Shown here: in pieces, positions 1 through 11,187 of the stretch
Layout: every line of letters starts with the position of its first letter
Numbering within the stretch: position 1 is the stretch's first letter
NCBI GenBank assembly: GCA_020746105.1
Contig: CM036629.1
Location: forward strand, 2,797,501-2,861,500
Origin: Trogon surrucura
Lineage: Eukaryota > Chordata > Aves > Trogoniformes > Trogonidae
Direction of reading: 5' to 3'
DNA length: 64,000 nt
Translations under genes and position numbers: made by a program
The notes under the pieces: generated by a model
Told to the model about the DNA's origin: nothing
Databases searched by the model: none
The model's input: the letters and a program-made list of their open reading frames with translations, nothing else

Positions 1-2387
1 AAAAAAAAAAAAAAAGAAAAAAGAAAACCCCACAAAACTAAGGAAATCTAGTGTGTGTCTAATTGCTTCTTTAAATATAGACCTATTTTTATATATATAT
101 ATATATATATTTACACTATATATTTGGCTACTTTAACTAGAGTAGAGGAACGAAACTGAACATTTGGAGGATGATGGGAAACATTAATCAAATGGAGCAA
201 GAAGTTATCTCAGTCAAAGCCTGGCCTAAATTCAAACGACAGGACTAGCAAAAAGGTTCAAACAACGGCGGCTGGGAGAGGAGCCTAGGTCTTACCTCCT
301 GCCCTCTGTGGCTATTTTCTGCTGACGTTCATCTGACAAAGATCCTTTAGAAAACCTCCGCCGCGCGGATGTGGAACTGTCCTGCCATTTCAGAAAGGGC
401 TCGTGGATTTTCTTTCTAACCTAACGTTTCTAGGTTCGAGGGTAAGCAGTTTTGACCTGAATTAGCAAACAAAGCTCCAAGCAAAAGGTAAAGGCGAGGC
501 AGAAAGTGCCTTTTTCCCCGTTTGTCCAACCCACTCCGTTACAAAAAGGCTTTGGTAAAATTGTTTTTCCTTCGAGAGTCGCCTCGCGCTGGAGTGACTT
601 CTCGAACCGCGTGGGCGGTTCTCCACTCTTCAAAAAAAATCCCTCCATCAAACCCAAACGCTTTTCTAAAAATACTCCACAGCTCAGCTCCAAGATAAGG
701 GTTCAGTGAAAGAATTATTGGCGTTATTAAAGATACGGTCGGCCCAGGCAGCTCCTCCTCATTTAACATCTGCGCACGAACGCTTAAACGCGGGCATTTC
801 TTTTGCAACTCTTGATTTACACAGGCACAAAAGTTGACGGATTTTTGTTGCTGGTCATTTCTTTTTTTTAAGTGGTTTTAGAATACGCACGCTGCTGCTC
901 TTCCTGCTTTATGCTGGACCTCAACTCCTCCTGCTGACTCTGTGTTGCTTTGAAAATACGTATGTGTGTATATATATATATGATGTTTCTCCTTATAACT
1001 GAGGATATTAAGTCAGCATAAACCAGAGCCCTGAAAGACAGAATTGGATAAAACAGCCAGAATTTTCCTTTGCAGTCCCCGGAGAACACGCATCAAAAAA
1101 ACCCTCACCAGCTATATCGAAACGGAGTCCAAAAATACATCTGATGCTGACCTGTCACATCCTGTAAGTCCAATCAATCTCGTTTTTAGCAATAATTATA
1201 GTGTCAGACTGCATAAAGAAACAAACAAAGCCATGCGAATAATCCCTCCACTACAAGGGATGACACGGATTTAAGTGATAGCAAATGAATAAATAATAAT
1301 AAAAAAATAAATCTGCGTAGCCCTGCTATAGATGGGGGCCAACTGCTGTTTCAATTACAAACCCATTTTGAGGGCTTAAGACTAGGGTTTTAACTGATAG
1401 CGGTTTGAAAGCCTGGCATTAGAGCCAGAAGCCCAGACACTAAAATTAATAATATTTTTTTTTTAAAAGAAAAAAGTCCATCAATTTAAAAATTAAAAAC
1501 CTTAGCTCTGAAACAATTTTGGTTGCATAGCAAAAACGGTCTTAAAAAATTTTTTTTTTTACAAAAGGGTGTGTGATTTTTAAGTTTCCAGTTCCCCAAG
1601 TGGTAATTAAAAACTGCTTCCGTAAAAAAAAAAAAAATTTTTTTTTGAATTAAAGCTGTTTCCATCTGCAATTTCCGACCACTCTCTAACCACAGCGTCG
1701 TCACCACAAGGAGCTTCAGCATCGGTCAGTCCCCGGTATTTTGAATTCTGCCCTGCCCTGATAAGCTGAAGGGGGACAAATCATGTCTCGCTTCCACACG
1801 GGTGACCGCTCAAAAATCAGAAGCAGTTTGCCCTCCTCAAGGGAGGCAGAACTGCTGCTTGGGGATTTTTTGCTTGTTGGGTTGTTTTTTGGAGAAGATG
1901 CGGTTGCAAAACCGCATCGATTAGCTGAGAAACTCCACAGCACAACCCCCCCCCCTCCCCCCACGTTAAAACTTAATTCGCTTTTTCCCCTTAATGACTC
2001 CGTCATTTTTTTTCCGAAAGGGCTTTCAAACTGATGAAGCCAAAGCGCAAATTACAACGCGGCGCTTCTGCCCCGCTCCTCCAGAGCTACGAACCTTCAA
2101 GCGCTGCCGCAGGCGTAATAAAATCTAATTTTGTCGGTGCGTTGTACCCTGAGTGGACAAGCCCGTAGGAAAGCACACCCTGAGGGGTTTTTTTTCAGAT
2201 TAAATCAGGAGACTGTCACCCTCCCGTTGATGTCCCGGGATAACTCAGGTCAGAGAAGAGGAAACTCGTGGTGCTGTTTCTAGAAAACCCTCGGGCACGG
2301 GAGCAGCCTGCAGGCTCGAGCAACAGTCGGGCAGGGATTGAACTGGAAGGGGAACGGATCCCGTCGCTGCGAGATCCGTTAGAATCA
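1..2387. other. Non-coding, probable EMC8 intron 1
   Basis: I see no gene here. The stretch is AT-rich with A and T homopolymers (for example around 1545-1560 and 1625-1648) and short TA repeats. It lies downstream of the EMC8 exon 1 donor on the minus strand, so it is most simply read as intron 1 of EMC8. No later EMC8 exon was recognised on the minus strand. The open reading frames present are short, overlap on both strands and resemble no known protein. Confidence 0.5.
91..110. repeat. (AT)n microsatellite
   Basis: Ten uninterrupted AT units. A similar TA run lies at about 965-981. Confidence 0.9.
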
Positions 2388-2842
2388 CAGAGTCACAGAA
2401 CGTTGGGACCCCGAAAGATCATCCAGTGCCACCCCCTGCCAGAGCAGGGTCACCCAGGGCAGCCCCACAGGAACGTGTGTGGGTTTGAAAGTCTCCAGAG
2501 CAGGAGACTCCACAACCTCCCTGGGCAGCCTGGGCCAGGGCTCCGGCACCCGCACAGCCAAGAAGCTTCTCCTCATGTTGAGGTGGAACTTCCCATGTTC
2601 TAGTTTAAACCCATTATTCCTTGTTCTACAGCTGGGCATCACTGAGAAGAGACTGTCCCCTTCCCCTTGACACCCACCCCTCAGATATCTCTATACATTA
2701 ACAGGATCCCCTCTCAGCCTTCTCCTTTCAAGACTAAACAGCCCCAGTTTTCTCAGTGTCTCTTGACAGGAGAAATGTTCAAGTTCCTCCATCCTCGTAG
2801 CTCTCCCTTGGACTCTCTCCAGTAGGTCCCTGTCTCTTTTAG
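2388..2842 (-). mobile_element. CR1 LINE 3' fragment
   Basis: The plus strand reads as the reverse complement of an avian CR1 3' end. It begins with the tail (AGAATCACAGAG), then the segments equivalent to 'gatcatccagt...cccctgcc', 'ctccacaacctccctgggcag' and 'cctcatgttgaggtggaactt', and ends in the upstream part ('ttggactctctccagtagg'). The element is 5'-truncated, as most CR1 copies are, and retains no useful reading frame. Its outer limits are approximate. Confidence 0.9.
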
Positions 2843-4650
2843 AAACAGAAGAGTTTCGACCACGCTCACCTCACCAGTTCAGCGGGGAACCACGCGCCAC
2901 GTCATCACGTGCAATGGGTGAGAGCACCCTCCTTCCAAACATCGCGAGCAGTAGAAATCTCGTTTCTCGTAGCGGCCCCGGCGCCAGCGTTTATCGACGC
3001 CTTCGCCTCCGTTTGACCAAAGAACGGGAGCAAAAGCCCTCGGGGCTCTCGCCAAGGTTTGTGAGCTGCCAAGCGTCACGCAACCAAACGTGCCTGCAAA
3101 CCACGACGCGCCTCGGCAAGTCCTCGCTAACGTGGGAAAGGCCAGATCTGGTGACTTTTTGTATGAAAACCCAAGAGCGAATATGCAGAACGCTGCCCTT
3201 TCTTTGCTTCCCCAACGACTTGCTCACCGTAGAAGTGGCGAGGTATTTCGGATGTTGTAAGAAACAGGTTTTATTTCCTAATAATCTGATCCCGCAGCAA
3301 GATCTACGCTATAAAACCACACTGCTGGCCTGAAGTTCACAAAAACTCACCGTCCCGACCCTGAAGACTGACATCTAATTCAAAGACAAAATCTACGCAG
3401 ACTTTAAATACATTAAAGGTTATTCTGGACTGCACTTGCAACTTCCACTCGCTTCTCCCCAGAGGAAAAACAGATCACCGTCGTTCAAAACCGTAAAGTC
3501 GAGCCACGCCCACACTAAAGTAATTATAAATGGTTTTATTACATTTTCCCAAGCAGGAACACGAGGGAAACTGAAGCAGAAACGGATCACAGGCGTTTCT
3601 GAGTTCCTCCTACGCTGTTGCACTGGTGTAATTATATTGGAGACTGATAAATCTGGCGTGCTCCACAGCAAACTTGGAACAGGGCTCAGGCTGTTCCTCT
3701 GCCTCTGGCTGCGTTTCATCCAGCCTTCAGAAAGATCTCAATATCCCCAGGGCACCCCATCAGCTGGGCTTTACTTACAACTAAATGTTTTCGGACGAAG
3801 CAACCTCTTAAAACCAAGGGAAACCTTGAGGCCAAACAGTCTAGAAGGATCAGGAACTAGTTATTCACGCAGCTATCAAACAAGGGATGGATTTTTCTCC
3901 TGTTAATAACAAGTCTTTAAATGGACAGAAAAGCCCGGAGCTCAAGTCACACCCAGATCACACTTCAGCCACTGGAAAATGGATTATCCCACGATAACTT
4001 CCTGCTCTTCCACAGAGGTGGACGAGGTAGGGGACTCTGTAACGGGGAGAGCTTGGCTGCCCCTGGCTATCCCAGAGTTAATTAACCAGCATCGAGCTCA
4101 CGATACACCAAGGGAGATTTCAAACCCAAGGGAGACCTGCAGGATGAAGAGGTGTAGTTTTTCCTTCCCCTCCTCAGACTAATGGCTTTCACACTCAGTG
4201 AACAGACGCCAAAATGAATTCGGAAATACGTACTTATACCCATCTATAACCCCCTACTCGGAGGGGACCGTGCCTTTTTCCAATTAGCTGATATGGCTTT
4301 GAAGTGCCTTAAAGGTAAGCCAGGAAAAGCTCTTTCTGCTGCAGAGTAAGGGATGTTCCCTCTGGGAGTTATTCAGGGATAACGACACCAATATAAAGAG
4401 CAGTTTCCCTGCACTGAGCAAGAAATCAAACGAAACCACCGAACTCTGTACAGTTTTCTGCTGCTTCCCCAGTGGGAAGTCGTACAGCGGACGGGCCTCC
4501 GGGTTGGGGTTTTTTTCTGCTCTAGAAACACTCTGCTCACCCCACAGATTTGGCTGCTGCTAGGACAGGGCTGGCATTGCTGCCCGGAGTCCCCTCAGCA
4601 CCAGCTCTGTCTGCACCCCCCGAGCTCTGCCAGCACCTGGAGACGACCCC
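2843..4650. other. Non-coding, probable EMC8 intron 1
   Basis: No gene or repeat family was recognised. The longest frames (plus strand, about 2914-3333 and 3436-3906) show no domain, have no convincing splice context and overlap frames on the other strand. Confidence 0.45.
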
Positions 4651-4912
4651 AGAATCACCTAGAACGGAAAAGACCTTTAAGATCATTGCTCCCAACCATT
4701 AACCTAACACTGAAGAGTCCACTTAAACCATATCCCTAAGCATTAAATCTACGTGACTCTTAAATACCTCCAGGGGAAGGGCACTCTACTGCTGCCTTGG
4801 GCAACCTGTTCCAACGCCTGATAACCCATTCAGTTAAAAAAAAAATCCTTCTTAACAGGCAATCTAAACCTCCCTTGGCACAACCTGAGACCTTTTCCTC
4901 TTGTCCTAGCAG
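4651..4912 (-). mobile_element. CR1 LINE 3' fragment, second subfamily
   Basis: Read on the minus strand this matches a CR1 3' end: an 'ggacaagagg' start, a 'ggaggtttagattgcc' segment, 'ggaacaggttgcccaaggca' and the terminal part with 'aaggtcttttccgttctagg'. It is diverged and 5'-truncated. A subfamily difference from the 2388-2842 copy is suggested by the different core text. Confidence 0.8.
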
Positions 4913-4940
4913 AACCGCCGAGGTTAGAAAAGTCCTTTAA

Positions 4941-5128
4941 GATCACAGAATTATAGAACAGTTTGGAAGAGACCTTAAAGATTGTTTCGTTCCAACTCCA
5001 ACTCCCCCTGCCATGAGCAAGGACACCTCCCACCAGCCCAGGTTGCTCAAAGCTTCATCCAGGACGGTCTTTCGACAATTCCAGGGAGGGGTCATCCACA
5101 ACTTCCCCGGGCAACCTGTTCCAGAGTC
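4941..5128 (-). mobile_element. CR1-like LINE fragment
   Basis: A second minus-strand CR1-like 3' piece starts only 28 bp after the previous one. It has the tail 'gatcacagaattatagaaca', the block ending in 'ccaactccccctgccatgag' and the end 'gggcaacctgttccagagtc'. It stops about 60 bp before the EMC8 exon 1 donor. Confidence 0.75.
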
Positions 5129-5187
5129 TCACCGAGCCCAACCGGGCCCCGACAAGACCCCCCCCCCCCACCCCTCCCAGGCCTCAC

Positions 5188-5397
5188 CAGGGTGAGCGCC
5201 ACCTCCAGCATGGGCGCCAGGGCCAGGGTGCCGTGGAAGAGCGGGATGCAGTCCACGAAGAGGGAGGGCGGCCCGGCCTGCTCCCGGCGGGGAGGGCCCG
5301 CGGGCCTCTCGGCCACCAGCAGCCCGTTGACGGCGCAGTGCGGGTACTTGGCGCCGTGCAGCACCATCTTGCAGTAGGCCTGAGTGGTCAGCTTCAT
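5188..5397 (-). CDS. EMC8: EMC8, first coding exon only (ER membrane complex subunit 8)
   Basis: EMC8 is a cytosolic subunit of the ER membrane protein complex, which inserts tail-anchored and multipass proteins; it has a non-catalytic MPN-like fold. This exon encodes 70 residues (5397 down to 5188). They include [20 protein letters not shown] and [20 protein letters not shown], which match the start of vertebrate EMC8. The segment between them (residues about 31-45, Pro/Arg-rich) is the variable loop of the family. The exon ends at a clean donor (CTG|GTGAGG on the minus strand, GT at 5187-5186). I chose the Met just before KLTTQ; human starts three residues earlier (MPGV). The remaining exons, about two thirds of the protein, were not found in 1-5187, so the gene is cut by the window edge. 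It is divergent from COX4I1 and shares its CpG-rich promoter. Confidence 0.93.
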
Positions 5398-5440
5398 CCC
5401 GCCGCGGCCACACAGCGCCGGCCCCGCCGCCTCCTCCGGC

Positions 5441-5500
5441 CTCCAAGTGTCGCCAGACGCCGCCAAGTGTCGCCAAGCGCCGCCAAGTGTCGCCAAGCGC
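5441..5500. repeat. 20-bp minisatellite, 3 copies, in EMC8 5' leader
   Basis: Three consecutive 20-bp units of the form CGCCAAGTGTCGCCAAGCGC occupy 5441-5460, 5461-5480 and 5481-5500. The last two are identical and the first differs at several bases. The array begins 44 bp upstream of the EMC8 start codon. Confidence 0.95.
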
Positions 5501-5742
5501 CGCCACCGCTGCCGTAAAACCCGAGCGCCGGTCCTCCTGTATCCCATCAGCCCTCGCAGCGGGGAGGCGGGGGGAAGGTGGGGACGCTCCTTCACGCCAC
5601 CTCGCTGACCACCCGTTTCCCGGCGCGCCCCGCGCCTTCCGCTCGGCGTCTTCCTTCCGGTCGCGGCCCGGCGGTAGAGGACGGTCGCCAGGTCGTCGGG
5701 CCGGGAGCGGGAACGGGAGCGGGGAGGGGGCAGCGCGGGGAG

Positions 5743-5813
5743 CCGCCCGCCCCCCGCCACCTCCGCCCGCCCCCCCCGCCACCTCCGCCCGCCCCCCCCG
5801 CCACCTTCTTCCG
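5743..5813. repeat. C-rich minisatellite, about 22-bp unit
   Basis: About three copies of a unit containing CCGCCACCTCCGCCCG with variable C runs. It is followed by G-rich sequence at 5815-5880 that includes a G run of more than 10, so the promoter core has G-quadruplex potential on both strands. Confidence 0.85.
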
Positions 5814-6458
5814 CCCCCGGGGGGATGGCAGGCGGGGCGGGGTGGGCTGGGGAGGAGGGGGGTGGGGGGGGGGGGGAGCGCTGCGGCCTCCCCCCCCCCT
5901 CCCCTCTGAGGGGGCGGCGGCCACGTCCTGTCGCCGCTGTCGCGTCGTGTCGGGCCCGGGGAGGGGGGACACACACGTTTTTCTCCCTTGTGAAGCCCAC
6001 GCCAAGGTCAGGCGTGAGGCCGCGGGCTCCACGCTTTCCCTGGCGGCGGGGGACGGGGGTGCTGGGGCGGTTCTGAGCTGAGGTGGGGGGGGGGATCCGT
6101 GGCAAAGTCGTGGGGTTAACCCTCGGCAGCGGGAGAAGCCGTTAGCTGTGTGCCCGCCCTTCCCTCGGGAGTGAGGGCGTTTCTTCAGTGGGTGTGCGAT
6201 GCCTTTAGTTTCCTTTAGGGCTCCTGGCATGTGCCCAGTAACGATTTGTTCCCGAGTGAAAGCGTCCCAGAAGGGCGACTTCAACAAGGGAGCATTGCCT
6301 TTGCGTTCAAATGCAGCGCTGCCCTTTGGAGAAGGGGCAGGAGGCCTCTAGGCCAGCTTTTGTTTTTAATAGATGAGAGGAAAATGGTGTTATTTCACCT
6401 TTGCACATTTGGTATCTTCACCCGATGCTGCCTTACCTGCTGTTTTTATCCCGATAGG

Positions 6459-9400
6459 ATGTTGGCTTCAAGGGTGTTCAGCCTCGTTGGGAAGAGGGCC
6501 ATTTCCACCTCCATCTGCGTGAGGGCGCACGGACATGGTAGGTGGCAACCGTGTCATTTTTTTCAGGAAAGATGACGAGACAGATGCTTTAGAGGAAAAC
6601 CACACGCAAGAAAAAGCTGCTCCTGGGGGTTTGGGTGAGGAAAGAATGGGGATAAGAAGGGTGTCCTGGGTTTAGCTAAAAACCCAGTCCCGTTTAGTGG
6701 TTTTTACTTTCCAGTTTAGTGTCTTCTAAAAGGGGATTGGGGAAGCTGGTGGCAGGGGATCGGTGCAGGCTGTGCCAGCAGAGGGCAATGCGGAGGTGCA
6801 GGCAGGGCTGATGGCTGCTGGGGAGGTGGCAGGAGCCAAGGGCTGGGTAGCAATTGGGGCTCCTAGGCGTTTGACAGGGTGGCAATTAGTGTGACAGCTA
6901 GAAAGAGAGATAACTGAGACATTAATCAAGTTTACGTAATGCTCTTTATGTAGATCTTCCTTCTGCTTTACTCTTATGCTCCTAAACTAGCACCCACTTG
7001 AGGCACTCTCCCTTCCTCCTCCTCCCTGAGGAACGCTTCGCCTCAACTGTCATCACTTTTTTTGGCCAAACTGTTGCTTTTTTTGTTGTAACCGGTAAGG
7101 AATGTTTGTGCAGTCGTCGGAAGCTTGACTGGGCGTCTCTTCTGTTCCTCTGTGCAGCTGGTGTTGTCAAAGCAGAGGATTTCAGCCACCCAGCCTACGT
7201 CGACCGGCGTGACGTCCCTCTCCCTGAAGTGGCCTTTGTCAGGGATCTCTCTGCTCAGCAGAAGGCGCTGAAAGAGAAGGAAAAGGCGTCTTGGACCGCT
7301 CTCTCTGTCGATGAGAAAGTTGAGTGTAAGTGGCGGGGGCTTTAATGACACAAGCTCATCTGTTGCATGTTCATTATTGGTAATTTTAGTCGAGAGGCTG
7401 CTGCAGACAGTGCTGGTCAGGGCAGCTGCTAAATGCTGCTCTTTCCAACGGCTCCGCGAGCAGAGCCGTGAAGGAGTGTTCCCGGCATCCTTGGTGCTGT
7501 TTCCAAAAGCTAGAAGCACCTGCTGTGGTGTCTGTTGGGTGCCCTGAGGTCAAGCTCAGTAATTTCTTCCTTTTCTGGAAAACCAAAAATAATTCTGTTT
7601 GTTACTTCGTCCCCATCTGCTGTCGACAAGCCAGAAGAAAAATCTCTTCGTTAGACCAAGAAGCAATTATTAGTCCAGCTGAATAAAAATGAACCCTGTG
7701 TATTTTAACATGAATGACCAGGGATCTTAGCGTCGCCAGATTTCAGCTAATTAAAGTGACTCGCAGGCGAAACTGCGTCATCTTCTCTAACCACCAACGG
7801 TGCCGTGTCCGCCCTCGGTGCTGCGAGAAGGTTTGAAACTTTTGCAAACCGCTCGAATGTTCGTAAGCGCTCTCCAAATCTAATGCTGTTTACAAGTCCA
7901 AAATCTCGTGGGCCTCTAGCGGCAAAGCTGAGAGAAACCTTTTGAGATACGTTCCCACTCAAATTATTTGTGCAGGGAAGCTTGGTGGTCAAAAACCACT
8001 CTGGGAATTGAAGGGAAGGGAGGAAAATGCCCTTTCTCCTTCTATCAGACCTTTCCCTTTCGGTCACCTTTAGGCTTTGGTCCTGTCCTTCTGAAGAGCA
8101 GCTTGACTGCAAGTCGCAGGAAAAGAAGTAATTTGATGCTCTTAATTTTTATTTTCAGTGTATCGTATTAAATTTAATGAGACCTACGCGGAAATGAACA
8201 AAGGGACGAACGAGTGGAAGACCGTCGTCGGTGGAGCGCTGTTCTTTCTTGGCTTAACCGGTCTCATCCTCATTTGGCAGAAACATTTCAGTAAGTAAAT
8301 GCTGGACGGTGTTAACTCTTAAATTAAGAGCCCAATCGATCGATACCTAATGGGAAATCAGAGAAATCTGTGAACTGCTTTGGGGTGGAGGGGTCAGAAT
8401 GGTCTATTGAACAGCTGTTCCTGGCAGTTGCTGTTTGCTACAGTCTCTGAAAACTCAGTTCTGGAGTCGTAACTTCACGGGGATCAGCGGGTACGTAGCC
8501 CAAATTTTCAGGAAGCTGACTCTTAGGAAAGTGGAGGTGGTGGAGACAGCTTCGGTGGGAGGAGAAGGAAGGGTGGTGATACACTAATGATCCCAGAGCT
8601 TCCCCTCCCTGTGGAACCTGCTGTCTTAAAAGCTTATTGCTGCCTTGGTAGTAAACATTTGGGTTTCTGCCACGTTTGGCATCCTTCCCAGCTAACGATC
8701 CTACCTCGAGGGAGCCCTCCAGCTGCCGCAAGGCAGAGCACACAGTGAAATGAGCTGCTCTCCATCGTGAGGCTTTGCTGGGAAAGGCTGGTACAAGCCT
8801 TTTACTGATGAATAAAACGGCTGTAGGGAATCAGTGGGGGAATCGGGTCCGAGCTGAGCGCTTCAGAAACTGGGTGTGGGGACCTGGGGGTTCTGGTGGG
8901 CAGCAGGATGGCCATGAGCCAGCAGTGTGCCCTCGTGGGCAAGAAGGCCAATGGCATCCTGGGGTGTGTTAGAAGGGGGGTGGTTAGTAGGTCGAGAGAG
9001 GTTCTCCTTCCCCTCTACTCTGCCCTGGTGAGACCCCATCTGGAATATTGTGTCTGGTTCTGGGCCCCTCAGTTCAAGAAGGACAGGGAGCTGCCTGAGA
9101 GAGTCCAGCGCAGAGCTACAAAGATGGTGAAGGGAGTGGAGCATCTCCCTTATGAGGAAAGGCTGAAGGAGCTGAGTGTCTTTAGCTTGGAGAAGAGGAG
9201 GCTGAGGGGTGACCTCACTAATGTTTATAAATATGTCAAGGGGGAATGTCAGGAGGATGGAGCCAGGCTCTTTTCAGCGGCGTCCATTGACAGGACAAGG
9301 GGCAATGGGTGGAAGCTGGAACACAGGAGGTTCCATAAAAATATGAGGAAAAACTTTTTCACTGTGAGGGTGACGGAGCCCTGGCCCAGGCTGCCCAGGG

Positions 9401-9852
9401 AGGGTGTGGAATCTCCTTCTTTGGAGACATTCAAAACCCACCTGGACACATTCCTGTGCGCTCTACTGTAGGTGATCCTGCTCTGGCAGGGGGTTGGACT
9501 AGATGATCTTTGAGGTCCCTTCCAACCTCTAACATTCTGTGATTCTGTGAACGTAGGTTTGAACAGACGATGTGGGGGGTGTGTGTGTGTGATCAGTACT
9601 GATGGCTTCGAGAGGCAGGGGAGGAAAAAGCTTTTTGTTGGTGAAATTTGCACCTCGGTTCCCAACTTGCTCGTTTTTGTACCGCCGCGTAATTCCCCCT
9701 GCCATTGAATTGCAGTGTACGGCCAGATCCCGCACACCTTTTCCGACGAGTGGCTGTCGATGCAGACAAAGAGAATGTTGGACATGAGGATTAATCCTGT
9801 GGAGGGCATCTCTTCCCAGTGGGATTTTGAGAAGAACGAATGGAAGAAATGA
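6459..9852 (+). CDS. COX4I1: COX4I1, cytochrome c oxidase subunit IV isoform 1
   Basis: This is the nuclear-encoded structural and regulatory subunit of respiratory complex IV in the inner mitochondrial membrane. The coding exons are 6459-6537, 7158-7325, 8159-8290 and 9716-9852, all with GT-AG borders and compatible phases. They give 171 aa (human 169). Residues 1-22 form an Arg-rich, acid-free presequence ([20 protein letters not shown]). The mature protein continues with AHGHAG and the matrix domain (residues about 30-100, including SVDEKVELYRIKF). The single membrane helix is about 104-122 ([18 protein letters not shown]), and the tail ends FEKNEWKK. The family signatures [10 protein letters not shown] and KRMLDM are intact. 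The exon at 6458 begins one base before the ATG, so exon 1 is non-coding and lies in the shared promoter. The third coding intron carries a CR1. The tail residues argue for isoform 1 rather than isoform 2. Confidence 0.97.
8879..9549 (+). mobile_element. CR1 LINE fragment with ORF2 C-terminus, in COX4I1 intron
   Basis: Sense-oriented CR1 3' end. A frame from 8896 to 9471 (191 aa) is the C-terminal tail of the CR1 ORF2 polyprotein; it includes [20 protein letters not shown] and [20 protein letters not shown]. The 3' end reads 'ggactagatgatctttgagg' and closes with two copies of ATTCTGTGA (9533-9549), the CR1 terminal repeat. The start is truncated and the endonuclease and reverse transcriptase cores are absent, so it cannot move by itself. 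The open frame over its full length suggests a fairly young copy. Confidence 0.95.
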
Positions 9853-9958
9853 AGCGGCTCAGCGGAATCTGCTCGGCTTGAATATTAAATGATTCCATTA
9901 CCTGTGCGTGACCTCGTCGCTTATGTACTGGAACAACCTCTCCACCGACGTGGATACT

Positions 9959-9964
9959 AATAAA
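9959..9964 (+). terminator. COX4I1 polyadenylation signal (AATAAA)
   Basis: Canonical AATAAA 107 bp after the COX4I1 stop codon, followed by T- and GT-rich sequence (9980-10020). This gives a 3' UTR of about 130 bp, as usual for this gene. Confidence 0.85.
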
Positions 9965-9984
9965 TGTCTGGTTAACTTGAAAGC

Positions 9985-11131
9985 TTCCTTTTATTGGTCT
10001 TTAAATGTGTTTGTCGTGACGGTAATCTGTAGGGCGGGCTGAGGTTGTGTCACGGCTGGAATATAATCGGTGAGAGGGAATGTTTCTGGGGCAGAGCCAG
10101 CTGGGCTGAGGTCCGAGCTGTGTGTAAGGTGAGCAGAAGCTCCTGCAGAAGCTCGGTGCCCCGTAACAGCTCCAAAAATAGCGTGTCGGTTTTAAATCTG
10201 TGCCTGTGTTTAGCGGCCACGATGGAAACCCTGGGATGGGGCATAATTCTTACCCAGGGGCTGGCCAGCCTCTCCTTAACAGTCAGAGAAATTCAGGCAA
10301 GGTGAGAAGATTTGGTGGGAGTTGAGTGATGAGCTCCTCCTTCCCGCAACTGAAAATTCCCTTGGGCGAAACGTTTGTTCTCCAGGGTGCCGAGGAGGAT
10401 GTTACAAGGATGGCAGTCGCAGGCTGGCGGGGTTTTCGCCACGCTTGCTGTCTGCTCGTCGTGCAGCTCGTGCCTTTTTCAGGCTGATCGGTGAGCTGCT
10501 GGGTGCATCGGCTTTGAGAATTGATATTTCGAGGCGCTTGCTGAAACTGTAAGCGCTGCTTCACAGCTCCTCTTAACCTCCCTGGAGGAAGGGGGAGATG
10601 GGCTTATCCTCAATGCTCCATTAGCTCCGCGCCGCTCATCATGTGCTCTGGTTTTCGAGGGAAGTGCCTTATTCTGAATTCTGCTCTCGTTTCTCTGACT
10701 GGGAGGAGTTAGTGGGAATGGGAGAGAAATCCTGCTCAGCAAGGAGCTCGTACTGGCCCGTAGCATCCTGGAATGAAGCCCGGTGAGCGTCGCTGGGATG
10801 AGGGAGTCATTCCTCCCGGGAACATCCTCCTCGTCACTCTACTTAAAAAGGCTGCAGGGAGCTGGGGAGAGAAACCTGAGCCTTCCCACCATCCTGGATC
10901 CTTATTTTGTTCCCCCCTGCCCAGCACCAGCCACTCTCGATCCCCTTCCCTTGCCGGCACAGCAGAAGTGACCTGCCGGAGCAGCCTGCAGCCAGTGAGT
11001 GAGCTGAGTTTGCTGGGACTCTGCACACTCGCCTCCTGGTATGTGTTCCCCTTCCCTCCTGCTTTGGGGAGAGGGACGTGCTGTTGGAGGGGAGGCAGGT
11101 CTCATCATCCTGTCTGGGATTTTATTTGCAG
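9985..11131. other. Intergenic COX4I1 to DUSP22-like
   Basis: No gene recognised. The 5' leader of the downstream phosphatase gene may start here. A likely acceptor (TTTATTTGCAG, ending 11131) precedes the exon that carries its start codon, so an upstream non-coding exon and promoter are expected somewhere in this stretch. Confidence 0.5.
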
Positions 11132-11187
11132 ATAACCTCGGATACCGAGAAGCCACCTGAAATTCTGATTCTGGGAAGAGGAAAACC

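Larger units (their letters stand above)
5400..6080. promoter_or_regulatory. Bidirectional EMC8/COX4I1 CpG-island promoter
   Basis: This is a very GC-rich and CpG-rich block between the divergent EMC8 and COX4I1 genes. ETS/GABP-type cores appear as CCTTCCG (5635-5641), TTCCTTCCGG (5651-5660) and CTTCCG (5808-5813). GABP (NRF-2) sites are the known hallmark of mammalian COX4 promoters. An E2F-like TTTCCCGGCGC lies at about 5616. No TATA box is visible. The non-coding first exon of COX4I1 should start in this block, but its donor could not be fixed by eye. Confidence 0.8.

Noticed and set aside
1..25. Poly(A) at the window start as a retrocopy tail
   Set aside because: Only the run itself is visible; nothing to its left can be read and no gene-like sequence follows on the minus strand.
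430..445. GGTTCGAGG, like a tRNA B box
   Set aside because: No matching A box or cloverleaf stems around it.
5092..6105. 337-aa minus-strand frame over the promoter
   Set aside because: Only its last part (5188-5397) is real, as EMC8 exon 1. The rest is Pro/Arg/Gly-rich translation of a CpG island and minisatellites.
6661..6720. 'gtgtcctgggtttagct' resembling the start of another avian LTR family
   Set aside because: Similarity stops after about 15 bases, and no matching end or target duplication is present.
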